This document shows positions 37,843 through 46,757 of a DNA stretch of 64,000 bases, piece after piece. Where the stretch lies: NCBI GenBank assembly GCA_964620445.1, contig CAZUHB010000009.1, forward strand, positions 62,001-126,000, given 5' to 3'. The notes under the pieces are model-generated. The model was not told the DNA's origin and searched no databases. It saw only the letters and a list, made by a program, of their open reading frames with translations. The stretch comes from CAZUHB01 sp964620445 (GTDB lineage: Bacteria > Planctomycetota > B15-G4 > CAYZWU01). Numbering within the stretch: position 1 is the stretch's first letter; the number at the start of each line of letters is the position of its first letter. The position numbers and the translations under genes were made by a program.

Positions 37843-38994
37843 CTAGATCACCTCGGCGATGATCTCCGTGATGTCCTTGATCTCGATCTCCTCTTCCAGA
37901 TCCATGGTCAGGCGGCTGTCCTCGAACATGGTGATGCAGTAGGGGCACGCCGTGGCGAGCACCTCCGCGCCGATGGCGCGCGCCTGCTCCACCCTGAGGT
38001 CGGAGAATCTCTCCTCCTTGGGTGTTTCCATCCAGACCCGACCCCCGCCCCCGCCGCAGCAGAGGCTGTTGCTGCGCGACGCGGCCATCTCGAGAAGGGT
38101 CGCTCCCGGTACGCCTGCCAGAATCTCGCGGGGCTCGTCGAAGACGCCGTTGTGCCGGCCCAGATAACAGGGATCGTGATAGGCGATTTTCTTCCCGTAC
38201 TCCCCGGTGATCTCGAGCTTGCCCGAACCGATGAGCTCGGCCAGGAACTGGGTCATGTGAAGGACCTCGAAGTTCACCATGAACTGGGAATACTCGTTCT
38301 TGAACGCCTCCAGGCAATGGGGAGAGGAAACGACGATCTTCTTCACGCCGTTGTCGACGAAGGTCTTGATGTTCTCCCTGGCCAGCGTCTTGTAGGTCCC
38401 CTCGGCGCCCGTCTTGCGGATGCTCTCGCCGCAACAGCTCTCCTTCGTGCCGAGGATGCCGTAATCGACGCCGGCCTTGTTCAGGATCTCGGCCGTTGCC
38501 GTGGCCACCTTTTTCAGGCGCGGGTCGTAACTCAGATAGCAGCAGCCGAAGAAGAGGATCTCCGTGCCCTCGGCGAAGGCCTTGACCGACAGGCCCTCGC
38601 ACCAGTCGGCCCGTTCCGACCGCTTCTCGTTGAGCGGATTGCCCTCGCCGATCAGGCTTCCGCGCGCGGCCCGGGCAGGTTTTGCCGACGCGTGGATCAC
38701 CTCGTAATTCGCGGCGAGCCGGCGCAGCGAGATCCCGAGCTCGATCTGCTCGACGCCTCTCGGACACTTCTCCGGGCAGTTGCCGCACGTGGTGCAGCGC
38801 CAGATGTCCTCGCTCTCGATCTCGGTCACGCCGAAGGTGGCTTCCCGGATGATCTTGCGGATGCTGAATTTGCGAACGTTGTTCCAGGGGCAGACGACAT
38901 CGCACTTGCCGCACTGGTAACAGAAGCGATAGGCGTCGCCGCCGGCTTCCCTGATCTCCTCGATGATTTCCGCGAAGGGGCTGACTGCTTCCAC
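37843..38994 (-). CDS. bamD: HdrD-like iron-sulfur protein with two CCG domains (BamD-like)
   Basis: A 383-aa protein. Two N-terminal [4Fe-4S] motifs (CYQCGKCDVVCPW, CTTCGNCPEKCPRG), then two cysteine-rich CCG domains: FFGCCYLSYDPR...SCCGES with SSPHC, and HDPCYLGRHNG...SLCCGGGGGRVW with ACPYC. This is the HdrC-HdrB fusion seen in HdrD, GlpC-like proteins and BamD. CCG domains hold the noncubane clusters of heterodisulfide reductase. It lies 9 bp after bamC and 23 bp before bamE, consistent with an electron link between the HdrA-like subunit and BamBC. Confidence 0.85.
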   Translation of the reverse strand: MEAVSPFAEIIEEIREAGGDAYRFCYQCGKCDVVCPWNNVRKFSIRKIIREATFGVTEIESEDIWRCTTCGNCPEKCPRGVEQIELGISLRRLAANYEVIHASAKPARAARGSLIGEGNPLNEKRSERADWCEGLSVKAFAEGTEILFFGCCYLSYDPRLKKVATATAEILNKAGVDYGILGTKESCCGESIRKTGAEGTYKTLARENIKTFVDNGVKKIVVSSPHCLEAFKNEYSQFMVNFEVLHMTQFLAELIGSGKLEITGEYGKKIAYHDPCYLGRHNGVFDEPREILAGVPGATLLEMAASRSNSLCCGGGGGRVWMETPKEERFSDLRVEQARAIGAEVLATACPYCITMFEDSRLTMDLEEEIEIKDITEIIAEVI

Positions 38995-39003
38995 ACCGGT
39001 CTC

Positions 39004-39552
39004 CTATTTCTTCTTCGACAACCGGGTCACGGCGTCAACGACCTTTTGCCATCCATGCTTGTTTGCCAGAGCCTCGAGCCCCACATCGACCTCGTCGATA
39101 GCCTCTTCCTCGTCCTCCTCCACCTCGCGCTCCTCGTAGACGAGGGCGTCGGCCAGGCACCATTGCACGCACATCGGCTCGTCGAGCTCCGGATCGGATT
39201 CGCAGGTGTCGCACTTGAGAGGCAGGCCCGAGTCCGGCTCCTTGAAGGCATCCCGCGAAGGGCACGATGCCCGGCAGAAGGCGCACTCGTCGTACTCCTT
39301 CCCGTCGATCGTGTACTTGTCCCTGCCGGCGCATTCCACCGGGGTGTACTCGCCGGCGAAGACGGGAAGATAGATATCGGACAGGGGCTCGCGGATCACC
39401 CGGATGCGCGCCCTGCCCGGGTTGTCGCTGCTGTAACGCGGTGCCGAATGGTATGCGGAGCAGATCACCTCGCACGCCCGGCAGCCGTTGCACTTGTCCA
39501 CGTCGACCTTGATCGTCTTGATGATCTTCTTTTTCTTCTTCTTTTCAGCCAT
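39004..39552 (-). CDS. bamC: Ferredoxin-like electron-transfer subunit (BamC-like)
   Basis: 182 aa from the ATG at 39552, sharing one base with the bamB stop (TGATG). A Lys-rich start is followed by CNGCRACEVICSAYHS, a long insertion, CAFCRASCPS, CDTCESDPE and CVQWC, the ligand pattern of NrfC/DmsB/HycB-type multi-cluster ferredoxins. The C-terminus is acidic. In AOR-type systems such a protein docks directly on the tungsten subunit; the one-base overlap with bamB supports a 1:1 complex. Confidence 0.82.
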   Translation of the reverse strand: MAEKKKKKKIIKTIKVDVDKCNGCRACEVICSAYHSAPRYSSDNPGRARIRVIREPLSDIYLPVFAGEYTPVECAGRDKYTIDGKEYDECAFCRASCPSRDAFKEPDSGLPLKCDTCESDPELDEPMCVQWCLADALVYEEREVEEDEEEAIDEVDVGLEALANKHGWQKVVDAVTRLSKKK

Positions 39553-41564
39553 CACGAGGTGCTTCCTTCTTGCGACGCTTCCACGGATTGTGTGGGTTCG
39601 GCTTCTTCCTTCAAGATGCCTCTCTCCACGAAATCCTCGTAGACGAAGTCCAGGTCGAGATCGTGGAGGGTCTCGCGCGTCGGGATCCCGTCGCGGTTCC
39701 ACCCCTTGAACCCGTAATACTTGTCCATGAGCTCCTCTTCCAGCTCGGGAAACCGTTTCTTCCAGTGGTCGGCCGGCGGTTTCTCGTCCTTGCGCGTCAT
39801 GCCGCGCCTGAGGTTGTTGGCGCGGACCATGTTCCGGTTCCGCTTGGTGAGATGGGTCAGACCCTCCTCGTCGAGATCGAGCCCCGTGCCGGCCGAGATC
39901 AGATCGGGCAGGTTGTGGATGTGAAAGGGCGGCTTCAGCGGAAACGACGACAGGCCGGCGCACATCCCGGTGCAGTCGTCGATGTAGTGCATCATCTCCT
40001 GCCAGTCCACGATGTCGCAGGTCATCTCGGCCGACGGGTAGTTCGGGATCGAGTTCTCGCCGCGCAGCTCCCAGTTGATGAAGTACTCCTTGAACTTCTC
40101 GTGCGGCACCTGGGGCCAGTCCTCGCAGAACGCCTCCCGCTGCTCGCGCGTGGGGAAAGGCGCCTGGGGAAAGTTCCCCTCGATCTGGGTGATGTTGATC
40201 TTTTCGCCCGTGGAATACATGAGGAAGTAGATCGGGTTCAGCATGCCGAGCTTGAGAGGCAGCTGCTCGTGCTTCTTGATGTTGTTGTGGGCGAATTCCA
40301 TGGCGCCCTTGCCGATCTCCTCGGCCGCCCAGTGGGTGCCGTTGGCCAGGATGTCGCCGATCCCTTCGCGCCTGACGATCCTGTCGAGCAGCCAGTAGAA
40401 GCGCTCCTCGTTCCCCTCGGGAAAGCCGGGCATGTCCTTGTCGGTCAGGATTCCGGCCTCGTAGAGCTCGACGGCAAAAGCCATGGTCTGCGGTGCGGTG
40501 AAGGAGTCCACACCATGTTCGGTCGCCTTCTGGGCGATGCGCAGGCCGAACTCGAGGTCGGAGAAGGCCCCCATCGTGTATGTCAGCTTGGAGAAGCATT
40601 TCATCATGTAGGAGCACATTCTCGTGTCGACGGAGATGGCCGCGCCGCACTTCATGGGACAGTTGTGACAGCTCAGAAGCCTCGTGCGCATCGTCTCCAT
40701 CGTGTTTGTCCAGAGCGACTGGATCTCGTCGGTCCAGAACCCCTTGCGTCGGGTGCGCGCGTTGCCCCAGGCAAAGTTCTCGGTGTGCCACTTCTCGTCG
40801 TGGATCGCCATCTCCTGGGGCGAACCGAGCCCGGCCAGGATCGGCATGACGCCCGGGATCGGATTGTCGGCCCGTCGTTTGATGAATTTCAGCGCGTCGT
40901 TGCAGATCTTGATGAACTCTTCCGGCTTGGCGATGTTGATGTCCTTCGACCCGCGCACGGCGATCGCCTTGAGGTTCTTGTCCCCCATGACTGCGCCCAG
41001 GCCGAGCCGGCTCGCGCTCGAACGGCCCTGCTCGACCGACGCGTAGAAGACCCTGTTCTCGCCGGCCAGGCCGATCGACGAGACCTGGGCGTGGGGCTCG
41101 TTCAGCTCCTGGCGGATCACCTCGGCCGTCTCGAGCGTGCCCAGTCCCCGGCAGTGGGTGGCGTCGCGGATCTCGACCTTGTCGTCCCTGATCCACAGGT
41201 AGACCAGATCGGGCGCCTTGCCGCGAACGATCAGCTTGTCGTAGCCGGCGTGCTTCAGCTCCGGGCCCCAGAACCCTCCCATCATGGAGAACGCAAAGAG
41301 CCGGGTCTGCGGGGAGAGCGTGGAAAGGATGGTGCGGTTGCAGCCGGGAGCGGGTGTGCCGGTCAGAAGGCCGGTCCCGAAGATGAGCAGATTGTCCTCG
41401 GAAAAGGGTTCCGTCTCGGGCGGCACCCTCTCCCAGAAGAGCTTGGCATTGGTACCCAGTCCGCCCAGGTAACGCTCGACGAGTTTCGGGTCGGTGGGCA
41501 CCCTCTCGATGCTTCCCCTGGTGAGGTCGATTTCCAGATTGAATCCTGTCTCCGCGTATCTCAT
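39552..41564 (-). CDS. bamB: Tungsten-dependent AOR-family active-site subunit, benzoyl-CoA reductase class II BamB-like
   Basis: A 670-aa member of the aldehyde:ferredoxin oxidoreductase family. N-terminal YAETGFNLEIDLTRGSIERV, GGLGTNAKLFWERVPP and GTGLLTGTPAPGCNRT bind the pterin cofactor. The [4Fe-4S] ligands are SCHNCPMKCG (about residues 299-308) plus Cys in DDCTGMCAGLSSF. NNIKKHEQLPLKL, TGEKINITQIEG and WHTENFAWGNARTRRKGFW are features I associate with BamB rather than with AOR/FOR enzymes. BamB reduces benzoyl-CoA to the cyclic 1,5-dienoyl-CoA at a W-bis-pterin. No CoA ligase or ring-cleavage genes are in the window, so a different acyl-CoA substrate is possible. Confidence 0.82.
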   Translation of the reverse strand: MRYAETGFNLEIDLTRGSIERVPTDPKLVERYLGGLGTNAKLFWERVPPETEPFSEDNLLIFGTGLLTGTPAPGCNRTILSTLSPQTRLFAFSMMGGFWGPELKHAGYDKLIVRGKAPDLVYLWIRDDKVEIRDATHCRGLGTLETAEVIRQELNEPHAQVSSIGLAGENRVFYASVEQGRSSASRLGLGAVMGDKNLKAIAVRGSKDINIAKPEEFIKICNDALKFIKRRADNPIPGVMPILAGLGSPQEMAIHDEKWHTENFAWGNARTRRKGFWTDEIQSLWTNTMETMRTRLLSCHNCPMKCGAAISVDTRMCSYMMKCFSKLTYTMGAFSDLEFGLRIAQKATEHGVDSFTAPQTMAFAVELYEAGILTDKDMPGFPEGNEERFYWLLDRIVRREGIGDILANGTHWAAEEIGKGAMEFAHNNIKKHEQLPLKLGMLNPIYFLMYSTGEKINITQIEGNFPQAPFPTREQREAFCEDWPQVPHEKFKEYFINWELRGENSIPNYPSAEMTCDIVDWQEMMHYIDDCTGMCAGLSSFPLKPPFHIHNLPDLISAGTGLDLDEEGLTHLTKRNRNMVRANNLRRGMTRKDEKPPADHWKKRFPELEEELMDKYYGFKGWNRDGIPTRETLHDLDLDFVYEDFVERGILKEEAEPTQSVEASQEGSTS

Positions 41565-41580
41565 TCATCTACCTTTCGGT

Positions 41581-42213
41581 CTATCGGTTCTTTCCTTCCA
41601 ATCCGGTGTGGACACCATAGAGGTATAGCCGCAACAGCTGCTCCGACAAGCTGTCGGGGGTGTCCTTCCCCGGGTCGTACCAGGTGTAGACCCAGTTCAA
41701 CATCCCGAAGAGGCAGAGCGTCGCCGTGCGCGGATCGACCGCGGCCCGCGGCCCGTCCCCGTGCGGAATGTCCTTGACGATATCGAGGGTGATCTTGAAG
41801 TACTCCCTCCTCACCTCGGCGACCTTCCTGTAAAAGGTGCCCGTCAAGATGTCGAGCTCGCGCGAACAGACACGGAGATCGTCGATGTTGTTCAAGAAGT
41901 AGTCGAGGTGATTCTTGATCATCGCATGAAGGCGCTCCGCAGGCCGGGCATCGACCAGGTCGGTCTGGGTGGCCTTCAGATTCTCGAGGATCGTGTGAAA
42001 AGCCTTGTACTGGATCAAGAAGAGGAGCTCCTCCTTCGAGTGAACGTGATAGTAGATTCCCGCGAGGCTGACCTTGGCCTTGGCCGCGACCATCCTGATC
42101 GACGCCTTCTCGAAACCCGTTTTCGAGAAAACTTTTGCGGCCGCGGCAATGATCCGCGAGAATTTCTTGTCCGTCGAGGGACGTCTGTTCCGGGGCGTTG
42201 GTTTTGGAATCAT
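41581..42213 (-). CDS. TetR-family transcriptional regulator of the bam operon
   Basis: 210 aa from the ATG at 42213, chosen because GGAATGG precedes it; an ATG at 42234 adds seven residues. An N-terminal helix-turn-helix (IIAAAAKVFSKTGFEKASIRMVAAKAKVSLAGIYYHVHSKEELL pattern, about residues 20-65) precedes a helical ligand domain of the FadR/AcrR kind. It lies 16 bp before bamB in the same direction and its promoter carries a CGAACG-TT-CGTTCG palindrome, so it likely represses itself and the bam genes until an acyl-CoA or aromatic effector binds. The effector is inference. Confidence 0.85.
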   Translation of the reverse strand: MIPKPTPRNRRPSTDKKFSRIIAAAAKVFSKTGFEKASIRMVAAKAKVSLAGIYYHVHSKEELLFLIQYKAFHTILENLKATQTDLVDARPAERLHAMIKNHLDYFLNNIDDLRVCSRELDILTGTFYRKVAEVRREYFKITLDIVKDIPHGDGPRAAVDPRTATLCLFGMLNWVYTWYDPGKDTPDSLSEQLLRLYLYGVHTGLEGKNR

Positions 42214-42242
42214 GTCTGCGCCATTCCAGATCATAATTTTAT

Positions 42243-42288
42243 CGAACGTTCGTTCGGAATTATAAAATCATCTTCCGACAATCGTCAA
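42243..42288 (-). promoter_or_regulatory. Promoter and TetR operator of tetR-bam
   Basis: On the minus strand: -35 TTGACG (42288-42283), an 18-base spacer, a perfect -10 TATAAT (42264-42259), then the palindrome CGAACGAACGTTCG (42256-42243; 6-bp arms, 2-base spacer) covering the expected start site. A repressor bound there would block initiation. Confidence 0.75.
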
Positions 42289-42443
42289 AGAAAAACAGAT
42301 TTTTTAAGAGGAGGTGCTATTCGACCTTCTGAGCGCCGCGGGCGGGAAGCGACGCCTGTCGAGAACCTCTCGCGACGCTTCGGGACCGAGCCGGAACCGA
42401 CCGATTCCAGTCCGATGTGCGGGCTCTTTTTCGATTTTCACTC

Positions 42444-42471
42444 TTGACAGTTTCGCGATTTGATGTATTTT
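42444..42471 (+). promoter_or_regulatory. Sigma70 promoter of the trp-aro operon
   Basis: Perfect -35 TTGACA (42444-42449), a 16-base spacer and TATTTT (42466-42471). Predicted start near 42478, about 50 bases before the leader peptide. Confidence 0.75.
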
Positions 42472-42529
42472 CTTTGATCCAACAAGGCCACGTCAACGGC
42501 TTTGATCGACAGAACGATATCGAGTGGTC

Positions 42530-42640
42530 ATGAATCAGAATTCGATACAGGTTGATTGTCTTACCCGGGCGCCCGGCTGGCGATGGTGGCGATGGTCCGC
42601 CATCACCCCTCGCGGCCCCGTGCAGGAGGCCGCCGGATAG
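42530..42640 (+). CDS. trpL: trp operon leader peptide (attenuator, 36 codons)
   Basis: ATG at 42530 to TAG at 42640 encodes 36 residues. Codons 17-22 read WRWWRW: four Trp codons (42578, 42584, 42587, 42593) in six positions, which is extremely unlikely by chance. The leader lies between a sigma70 promoter and an intrinsic terminator ahead of trpE. A ribosome stalled on these codons at low Trp-tRNA would alter downstream pairing. GATGG-TCCG-CCATC across the Trp codons could be part of the 1:2 hairpin. The ribosome-binding site is weak (GAGTGG). Confidence 0.82.
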   Translation: MNQNSIQVDCLTRAPGWRWWRWSAITPRGPVQEAAG

Positions 42641-42696
42641 CGGCTCCCGAGCGCCTCGCCTGAATCGGCTGATCAAACATCAACGGAAATTCGCGG

Positions 42697-42730
42697 GACC
42701 TGCTGTCCGAGAGACGGTGGGTCTTTTTTT
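42697..42730 (+). terminator. trp attenuator terminator
   Basis: GACCTGCTGTC and GACGGTGGGTC form an 11-pair stem (including G-U pairs) with loop CGAGA, followed by eight T. It lies 56 bases after the leader stop and 121 bases before trpE. The antiterminator partner is not clear by eye; GCAGG at 42622-42626 could pair with CCTGC of the stem. Confidence 0.85.
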
Positions 42731-42850
42731 TGTTGCCGCTTTTTGAACACGGAATGACGAAAATGATAGGAATGGACCGGCGGCAAGGGCAGATCCACGC
42801 CGCGCCCGGTCGAACGGCACTTGTGCCTCCACAATAAGAAGGAGTCGCCC

Positions 42851-44323
42851 ATGCTGACCCCAACTCTCGACGACTTTCTGCAAAAAGCCGAGCAGGGACT
42901 GCGCGTGCCCCTGAGGAAGACGATCCCCGCCGACCTCGACACCCCGGTGTCGGCCTTCATCAAGCTGAAGAGCCGGGGAGCGGCATTCCTGCTCGAAAGT
43001 GTGGAGCGCGGAATCCAGGTGGGGAGATACTCCTTCATCGGAATCTCGCCCTACGCGGACATCAGCCTCCAGGACGAGACGGTCACCTCCCGGAAGAAGG
43101 GCGAGACCGCCACCCAGCCCGTGGATCGCGCCGACCCGTTCGCGCCGATACGGGCCGAGCTCGCCGAGGCGGGCGATCTCGACGGCGGCCGCCTGCCGGG
43201 GCCTTTCGCCGGAGCGGTCGGGTATATCGCCTACGACATGGTCCGGTACTTCGAGAAGATCCCCCTCTCGAAGGACGAAGGGCTCGGACTGCCCGACTAC
43301 CGGTTCCTTTTCCCGGGGGCTCTCGCCGTGTTCGATCACGTGAAAAGCGAGATCGAGATCCTCGTCCTTCCCGGCCGGCAGGAACCAGAGGAGGCCTACA
43401 CCGTGGCGAAGAACCAGATCGATCTCCTTCTCGACGCCTTCCGCTCCCCCCTGCCCGGAAACGGCTTCGGGGCGCCCGCCGAAAGGCTCGCCTCTCCCTC
43501 GTCCAACGTGAGCGAAGAGGAGTTCACCGCCAATGTCCTTCGGGCCAAGGACCACATTCTGGCCGGCGATGCGTTCCAGATCGTTCTCTCCCAGCGCCTG
43601 ACGGGCGAGACCGGCGCCTCTCCCTTCCAGATCTACCGGGCGCTGCGGATCCTCAACCCTTCGCCGTACATGTTCTTCATCGATTTCGACGACTATCAGA
43701 TCATCGGCTCCTCGCCCGAGGTGCTCGTCAAACTCGACGAGCAGCGCGTCACCCTCTGCCCCATCGCCGGCACCCGGCCGAGAGGGAGCACTCCCAAGGA
43801 GGACCTCGCCCTCGAGGAGGAGCTCCTGGCCAACGAAAAGGAGTGCGCCGAGCACGTCATGCTCGTCGACCTCGGACGCAACGATCTCGGGCGCGTGTGC
43901 GAGATCGGATCGGTGAAAACGGAATCGCTCATGCACATCGAACGCTACTCCCACGTGATGCACATCGTCTCCCAGGTCACGGGGCTGCTCGGGAAGGATC
44001 TCGACATGTACGAGCTGCTCCGCGCCGTCTTCCCCGCCGGCACGCTCACCGGCGCTCCCAAGATCCGCGCCATGGAGATCATCGCCGATCTCGAGAAGGA
44101 GAGGCGCGGCCCCTATGGCGGCGCGGTGGGCTACTTCGGCCGGCAAGGCGACATGGATATGTGCATCACGATCCGCACGCTTTTCATGAAGGGGAAGGAG
44201 TACTTTGCCCAGGCCGGGGCCGGGATCGTGGCCGATTCCGATCCGGCATTCGAGTACAAGGAAACGCTCGACAAGATCAGGGCGATCATCAAGGCCGTTT
44301 CCATCGCAGAGGAAGGATTTTGA
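42851..44323 (+). CDS. trpE: Anthranilate synthase component I
   Basis: 490 aa from the ATG at 42851, with AAGGAG 7 bases upstream; a TTG at 42821 is less likely. The tryptophan feedback motif LLES stands at residues 47-50. The chorismate-binding domain is complete: FQIVLSQRL, NPSPYMFFIDF, IGSSPEVLVK, PIAGTRPRG, VDLGRNDLGRV and FPAGTLTGAPKIRAMEII. With TrpG it makes anthranilate from chorismate and glutamine. First structural gene of a ten-gene operon under attenuation. The trpG start follows after 2 bases. Confidence 0.95.
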   Translation: MLTPTLDDFLQKAEQGLRVPLRKTIPADLDTPVSAFIKLKSRGAAFLLESVERGIQVGRYSFIGISPYADISLQDETVTSRKKGETATQPVDRADPFAPIRAELAEAGDLDGGRLPGPFAGAVGYIAYDMVRYFEKIPLSKDEGLGLPDYRFLFPGALAVFDHVKSEIEILVLPGRQEPEEAYTVAKNQIDLLLDAFRSPLPGNGFGAPAERLASPSSNVSEEEFTANVLRAKDHILAGDAFQIVLSQRLTGETGASPFQIYRALRILNPSPYMFFIDFDDYQIIGSSPEVLVKLDEQRVTLCPIAGTRPRGSTPKEDLALEEELLANEKECAEHVMLVDLGRNDLGRVCEIGSVKTESLMHIERYSHVMHIVSQVTGLLGKDLDMYELLRAVFPAGTLTGAPKIRAMEIIADLEKERRGPYGGAVGYFGRQGDMDMCITIRTLFMKGKEYFAQAGAGIVADSDPAFEYKETLDKIRAIIKAVSIAEEGF

Positions 44324-44325
44324 TC

Positions 44326-44913
44326 ATGCATCTCCTCATCGACAACTACGACTCGTTCACATTCAACATCGTCCAGGCGCTGGGCGAGCTGGGCGAAGAG
44401 GTCCGCGTCTTCCGCAACGACCGGATCACGCCCGACGAGGCCGCGGCGCTCGAACCGCTCTCGCTCGTCATCTCGCCCGGACCGGGCACCCCCGACGACG
44501 CCGGCGTCTCGATCGAGCTGATCAAACGCTTCGCCGGCGCGATCCCGATCCTCGGTGTCTGCCTCGGCCACCAGTGCATCGTGGCTGCCTACGGCGGATC
44601 GATCGACCGCGCCGACAGGATCATGCACGGCAAGGTGTCGAACATCTATCACGACGGAAAAACGATCTACGACAGCCTGTCCAATCCCTTCAGCGCGACC
44701 CGCTACCACTCGCTCATCGTGCACGAGCAGAACCTCCCTGCCGAGCTCCAGGTGTCGGCGTACACGTCGGAAGGTGAAATCATGGGCGTCCGGCTGGCCG
44801 AGGAGAGGATCGAAGGCGTGCAGTTCCATCCCGAGTCGATCCTCACCCCCGAGGGGAAGGGGCTGCTGGCGAACTTTCTTCAGACCATTCGCCCCGGGGA
44901 GGGCCAATCATGA
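44326..44913 (+). CDS. trpG: Anthranilate synthase glutamine amidotransferase component
   Basis: 195 aa, class I amidotransferase. IDNYDSFTFN at the N-terminus, SPGPGTPDDAG, the nucleophile Cys in LGVCLGHQCI and the His/Glu pair in QFHPESIL are intact. It hydrolyses glutamine to feed ammonia to TrpE. It starts 2 bases after trpE, and its stop overlaps the trpD start in ATGA. Confidence 0.95.
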   Translation: MHLLIDNYDSFTFNIVQALGELGEEVRVFRNDRITPDEAAALEPLSLVISPGPGTPDDAGVSIELIKRFAGAIPILGVCLGHQCIVAAYGGSIDRADRIMHGKVSNIYHDGKTIYDSLSNPFSATRYHSLIVHEQNLPAELQVSAYTSEGEIMGVRLAEERIEGVQFHPESILTPEGKGLLANFLQTIRPGEGQS

Positions 44914-45935
44914 GCGCAAACGGCCAGATCATCGAGGCCCTCATCAACGGGCAGGACCTCTCCTTCGACGAGGCCCGGGACCTGATGGGATCGATCATGG
45001 AAGGCGCGCTGTCCGAACCCCGGATCGCGTCGATCCTCACCGCGCTGCGCATGAAGGGAGAAACGGTCGACGAGATCGCCGGTTTCGCGAGCGCCATGCG
45101 GCAGAAGGCGGTCCGCATCACGCCGGAGCGGAGCGGGATGATCGACACCTGCGGCACCGGCGGCGACGCGCGCCACACCTTCAACGTGTCCACCGCGGCG
45201 GCCCTGGTCACGGCCGCCATGGGCATCCCCGTGGCCAAGCACGGCAACCGCGCCGTCTCCTCGAAGTGCGGCAGCGCCGACGTACTCGAGGCGCTCGGCG
45301 TCAACATCACCCTGACGCCCGATCAGGTCGCCGCCCTGATCGACCGCGTGGGAATCGGTTTCCTCTTCGCGCCCAGCCTGCATCCGGCGATGAAGCACGC
45401 AGCTCCGGTGCGCAAGGAGCTCGGAGTCCGCACGGTGTTCAACATTCTCGGGCCCCTGACCAATCCGGCCGGCGTCAAGCGCCAGCTGACCGGCGTTTTC
45501 CATCCCGATCTGACCGAGCGCCTCTGCGGCGTGCTCCACACCCTCGGTTCTGAAAAAGCCTTCATCGTCCACGGCCACGACGGCACCGACGAGGTGTCGA
45601 TCAGCGGCGAGACCAGGGTGAGCGCCCTCGAGAAGGGGCAGGTGCGGACCTTCACCTTCTCGCCCGAGGAGGCCGGCATCGAGCGCGCCCCCCTCGAATC
45701 GATCAGCGGCGCATCGCCCCGGGAGAACGCCGGCCACATCAACGACATCCTCGAGTCGCGGGCCGGCCCGCGGCGCGACGCCGTTCTTCTCAACGCCGGG
45801 TTCGCGGCCGCCCTCGCCGACCGCGCGCGCGATCCGGTGGAAGGAGTGGGACTCGCGCGTGAAGCGATCGAGTCGGGCGCCGCCAGAAACCTGCTCCAGT
45901 CGCTGAAGGAGGTGTCCAGTGAACTCGCACGCTAG
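44910..45935 (+). CDS. trpD: Anthranilate phosphoribosyltransferase
   Basis: A 341-aa protein of normal family length. The PRPP-binding GTGGDARHTFNVSTAAALV, KHGNRAVSSKCGSADVLEALG, FLFAPSLHPAMKH and FNILGPLTNP motifs are all present. It joins anthranilate to phosphoribose. ATGA overlap with trpG. Confidence 0.95.
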   Translation: MSANGQIIEALINGQDLSFDEARDLMGSIMEGALSEPRIASILTALRMKGETVDEIAGFASAMRQKAVRITPERSGMIDTCGTGGDARHTFNVSTAAALVTAAMGIPVAKHGNRAVSSKCGSADVLEALGVNITLTPDQVAALIDRVGIGFLFAPSLHPAMKHAAPVRKELGVRTVFNILGPLTNPAGVKRQLTGVFHPDLTERLCGVLHTLGSEKAFIVHGHDGTDEVSISGETRVSALEKGQVRTFTFSPEEAGIERAPLESISGASPRENAGHINDILESRAGPRRDAVLLNAGFAAALADRARDPVEGVGLAREAIESGAARNLLQSLKEVSSELAR

Positions 45936-45977
45936 CGCCGGAGCCCCGCCGGCAGGTCCCGGAATCAGGAGGCAACG

Positions 45978-46757
45978 GTGAACACCTTTCTCGATCGCGT
46001 GGTCCTCGAGAAGAGGGCGGAGCTCTCCCGCAAGAAAGAGATCCGGGCCGAGGCCGATCTCGAAAGAAGCCTGCCTTTCGAAAGGCCGCGGGATTTCAAG
46101 GGCGCCATCAGCGGCGGCTCGAAAATCATAGCGGAGATCAAGAAGAAATCGCCCAGCGTGAAAGCCTTCGCCCAGGGGGGGGCTCCCGAAAAGCTCGCCG
46201 CGATCTACGACCGATCGGGCGCCGCCGCCATCTCGATCGTGACCGACACGTGCAATTTCGGTACATCCCTCTCCGACGTCGAGGCTGTCCGGCGCATCAC
46301 CGCCCTTCCCGTGCTGGTCAAGGAATTCGTGATCGACACCTACCAGGTCGTCGAGGCGCGCGCGGCGGGCGCCGACGCGCTGCTTCTCATCGCACGGCTG
46401 CTGAGCGCACGCGATCTGTCGCTCCTGCTCGACCGGATCAGGGCGCTCGGCATGGCTCCTCTCGTCGAATGCCACGACCGGGAGGACCTGGAGAAGGCGA
46501 TCGACGCCTGCGCCGACATCATCGGCATCAACAACCGCAATCTGGCGACCCTCGAGACCTCGCTCGACACGGCCCGCCGGCTCCTCCCCCTCATCCCGGA
46601 AAACGCGGTGCGCGTCGCCGAGAGCGGCATCGACGGCCCCGGCCAGATCTCCGAGCTCAGCGCCCTGGGCGCCGACGCTTTTCTCATCGGCGGATCTCTT
46701 CTGCAATCGAGCGATCCCGCGAAGAAGCTGGGGGAACTTCTCGGAGGGACGCCATGA
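45978..46757 (+). CDS. trpC: Indole-3-glycerol-phosphate synthase
   Basis: 259 aa from a GTG with GGAGG upstream. Family motifs: KIIAEIKKKSPS (catalytic Lys), ALLLIARLL, LVECHDREDLEKA, IIGINNRNL and VAESGI, on a single (beta/alpha)8 barrel; TrpF is separate. It closes the indole ring from CdRP. It is 42 bp from trpD. Confidence 0.95.
   Translation: MNTFLDRVVLEKRAELSRKKEIRAEADLERSLPFERPRDFKGAISGGSKIIAEIKKKSPSVKAFAQGGAPEKLAAIYDRSGAAAISIVTDTCNFGTSLSDVEAVRRITALPVLVKEFVIDTYQVVEARAAGADALLLIARLLSARDLSLLLDRIRALGMAPLVECHDREDLEKAIDACADIIGINNRNLATLETSLDTARRLLPLIPENAVRVAESGIDGPGQISELSALGADAFLIGGSLLQSSDPAKKLGELLGGTP

Noticed and set aside
39570..41777. A 735-codon plus-strand frame opposite bamB
   Set aside because: Shadow of bamB and the end of tetR; no signal, motif or ribosome site supports it.
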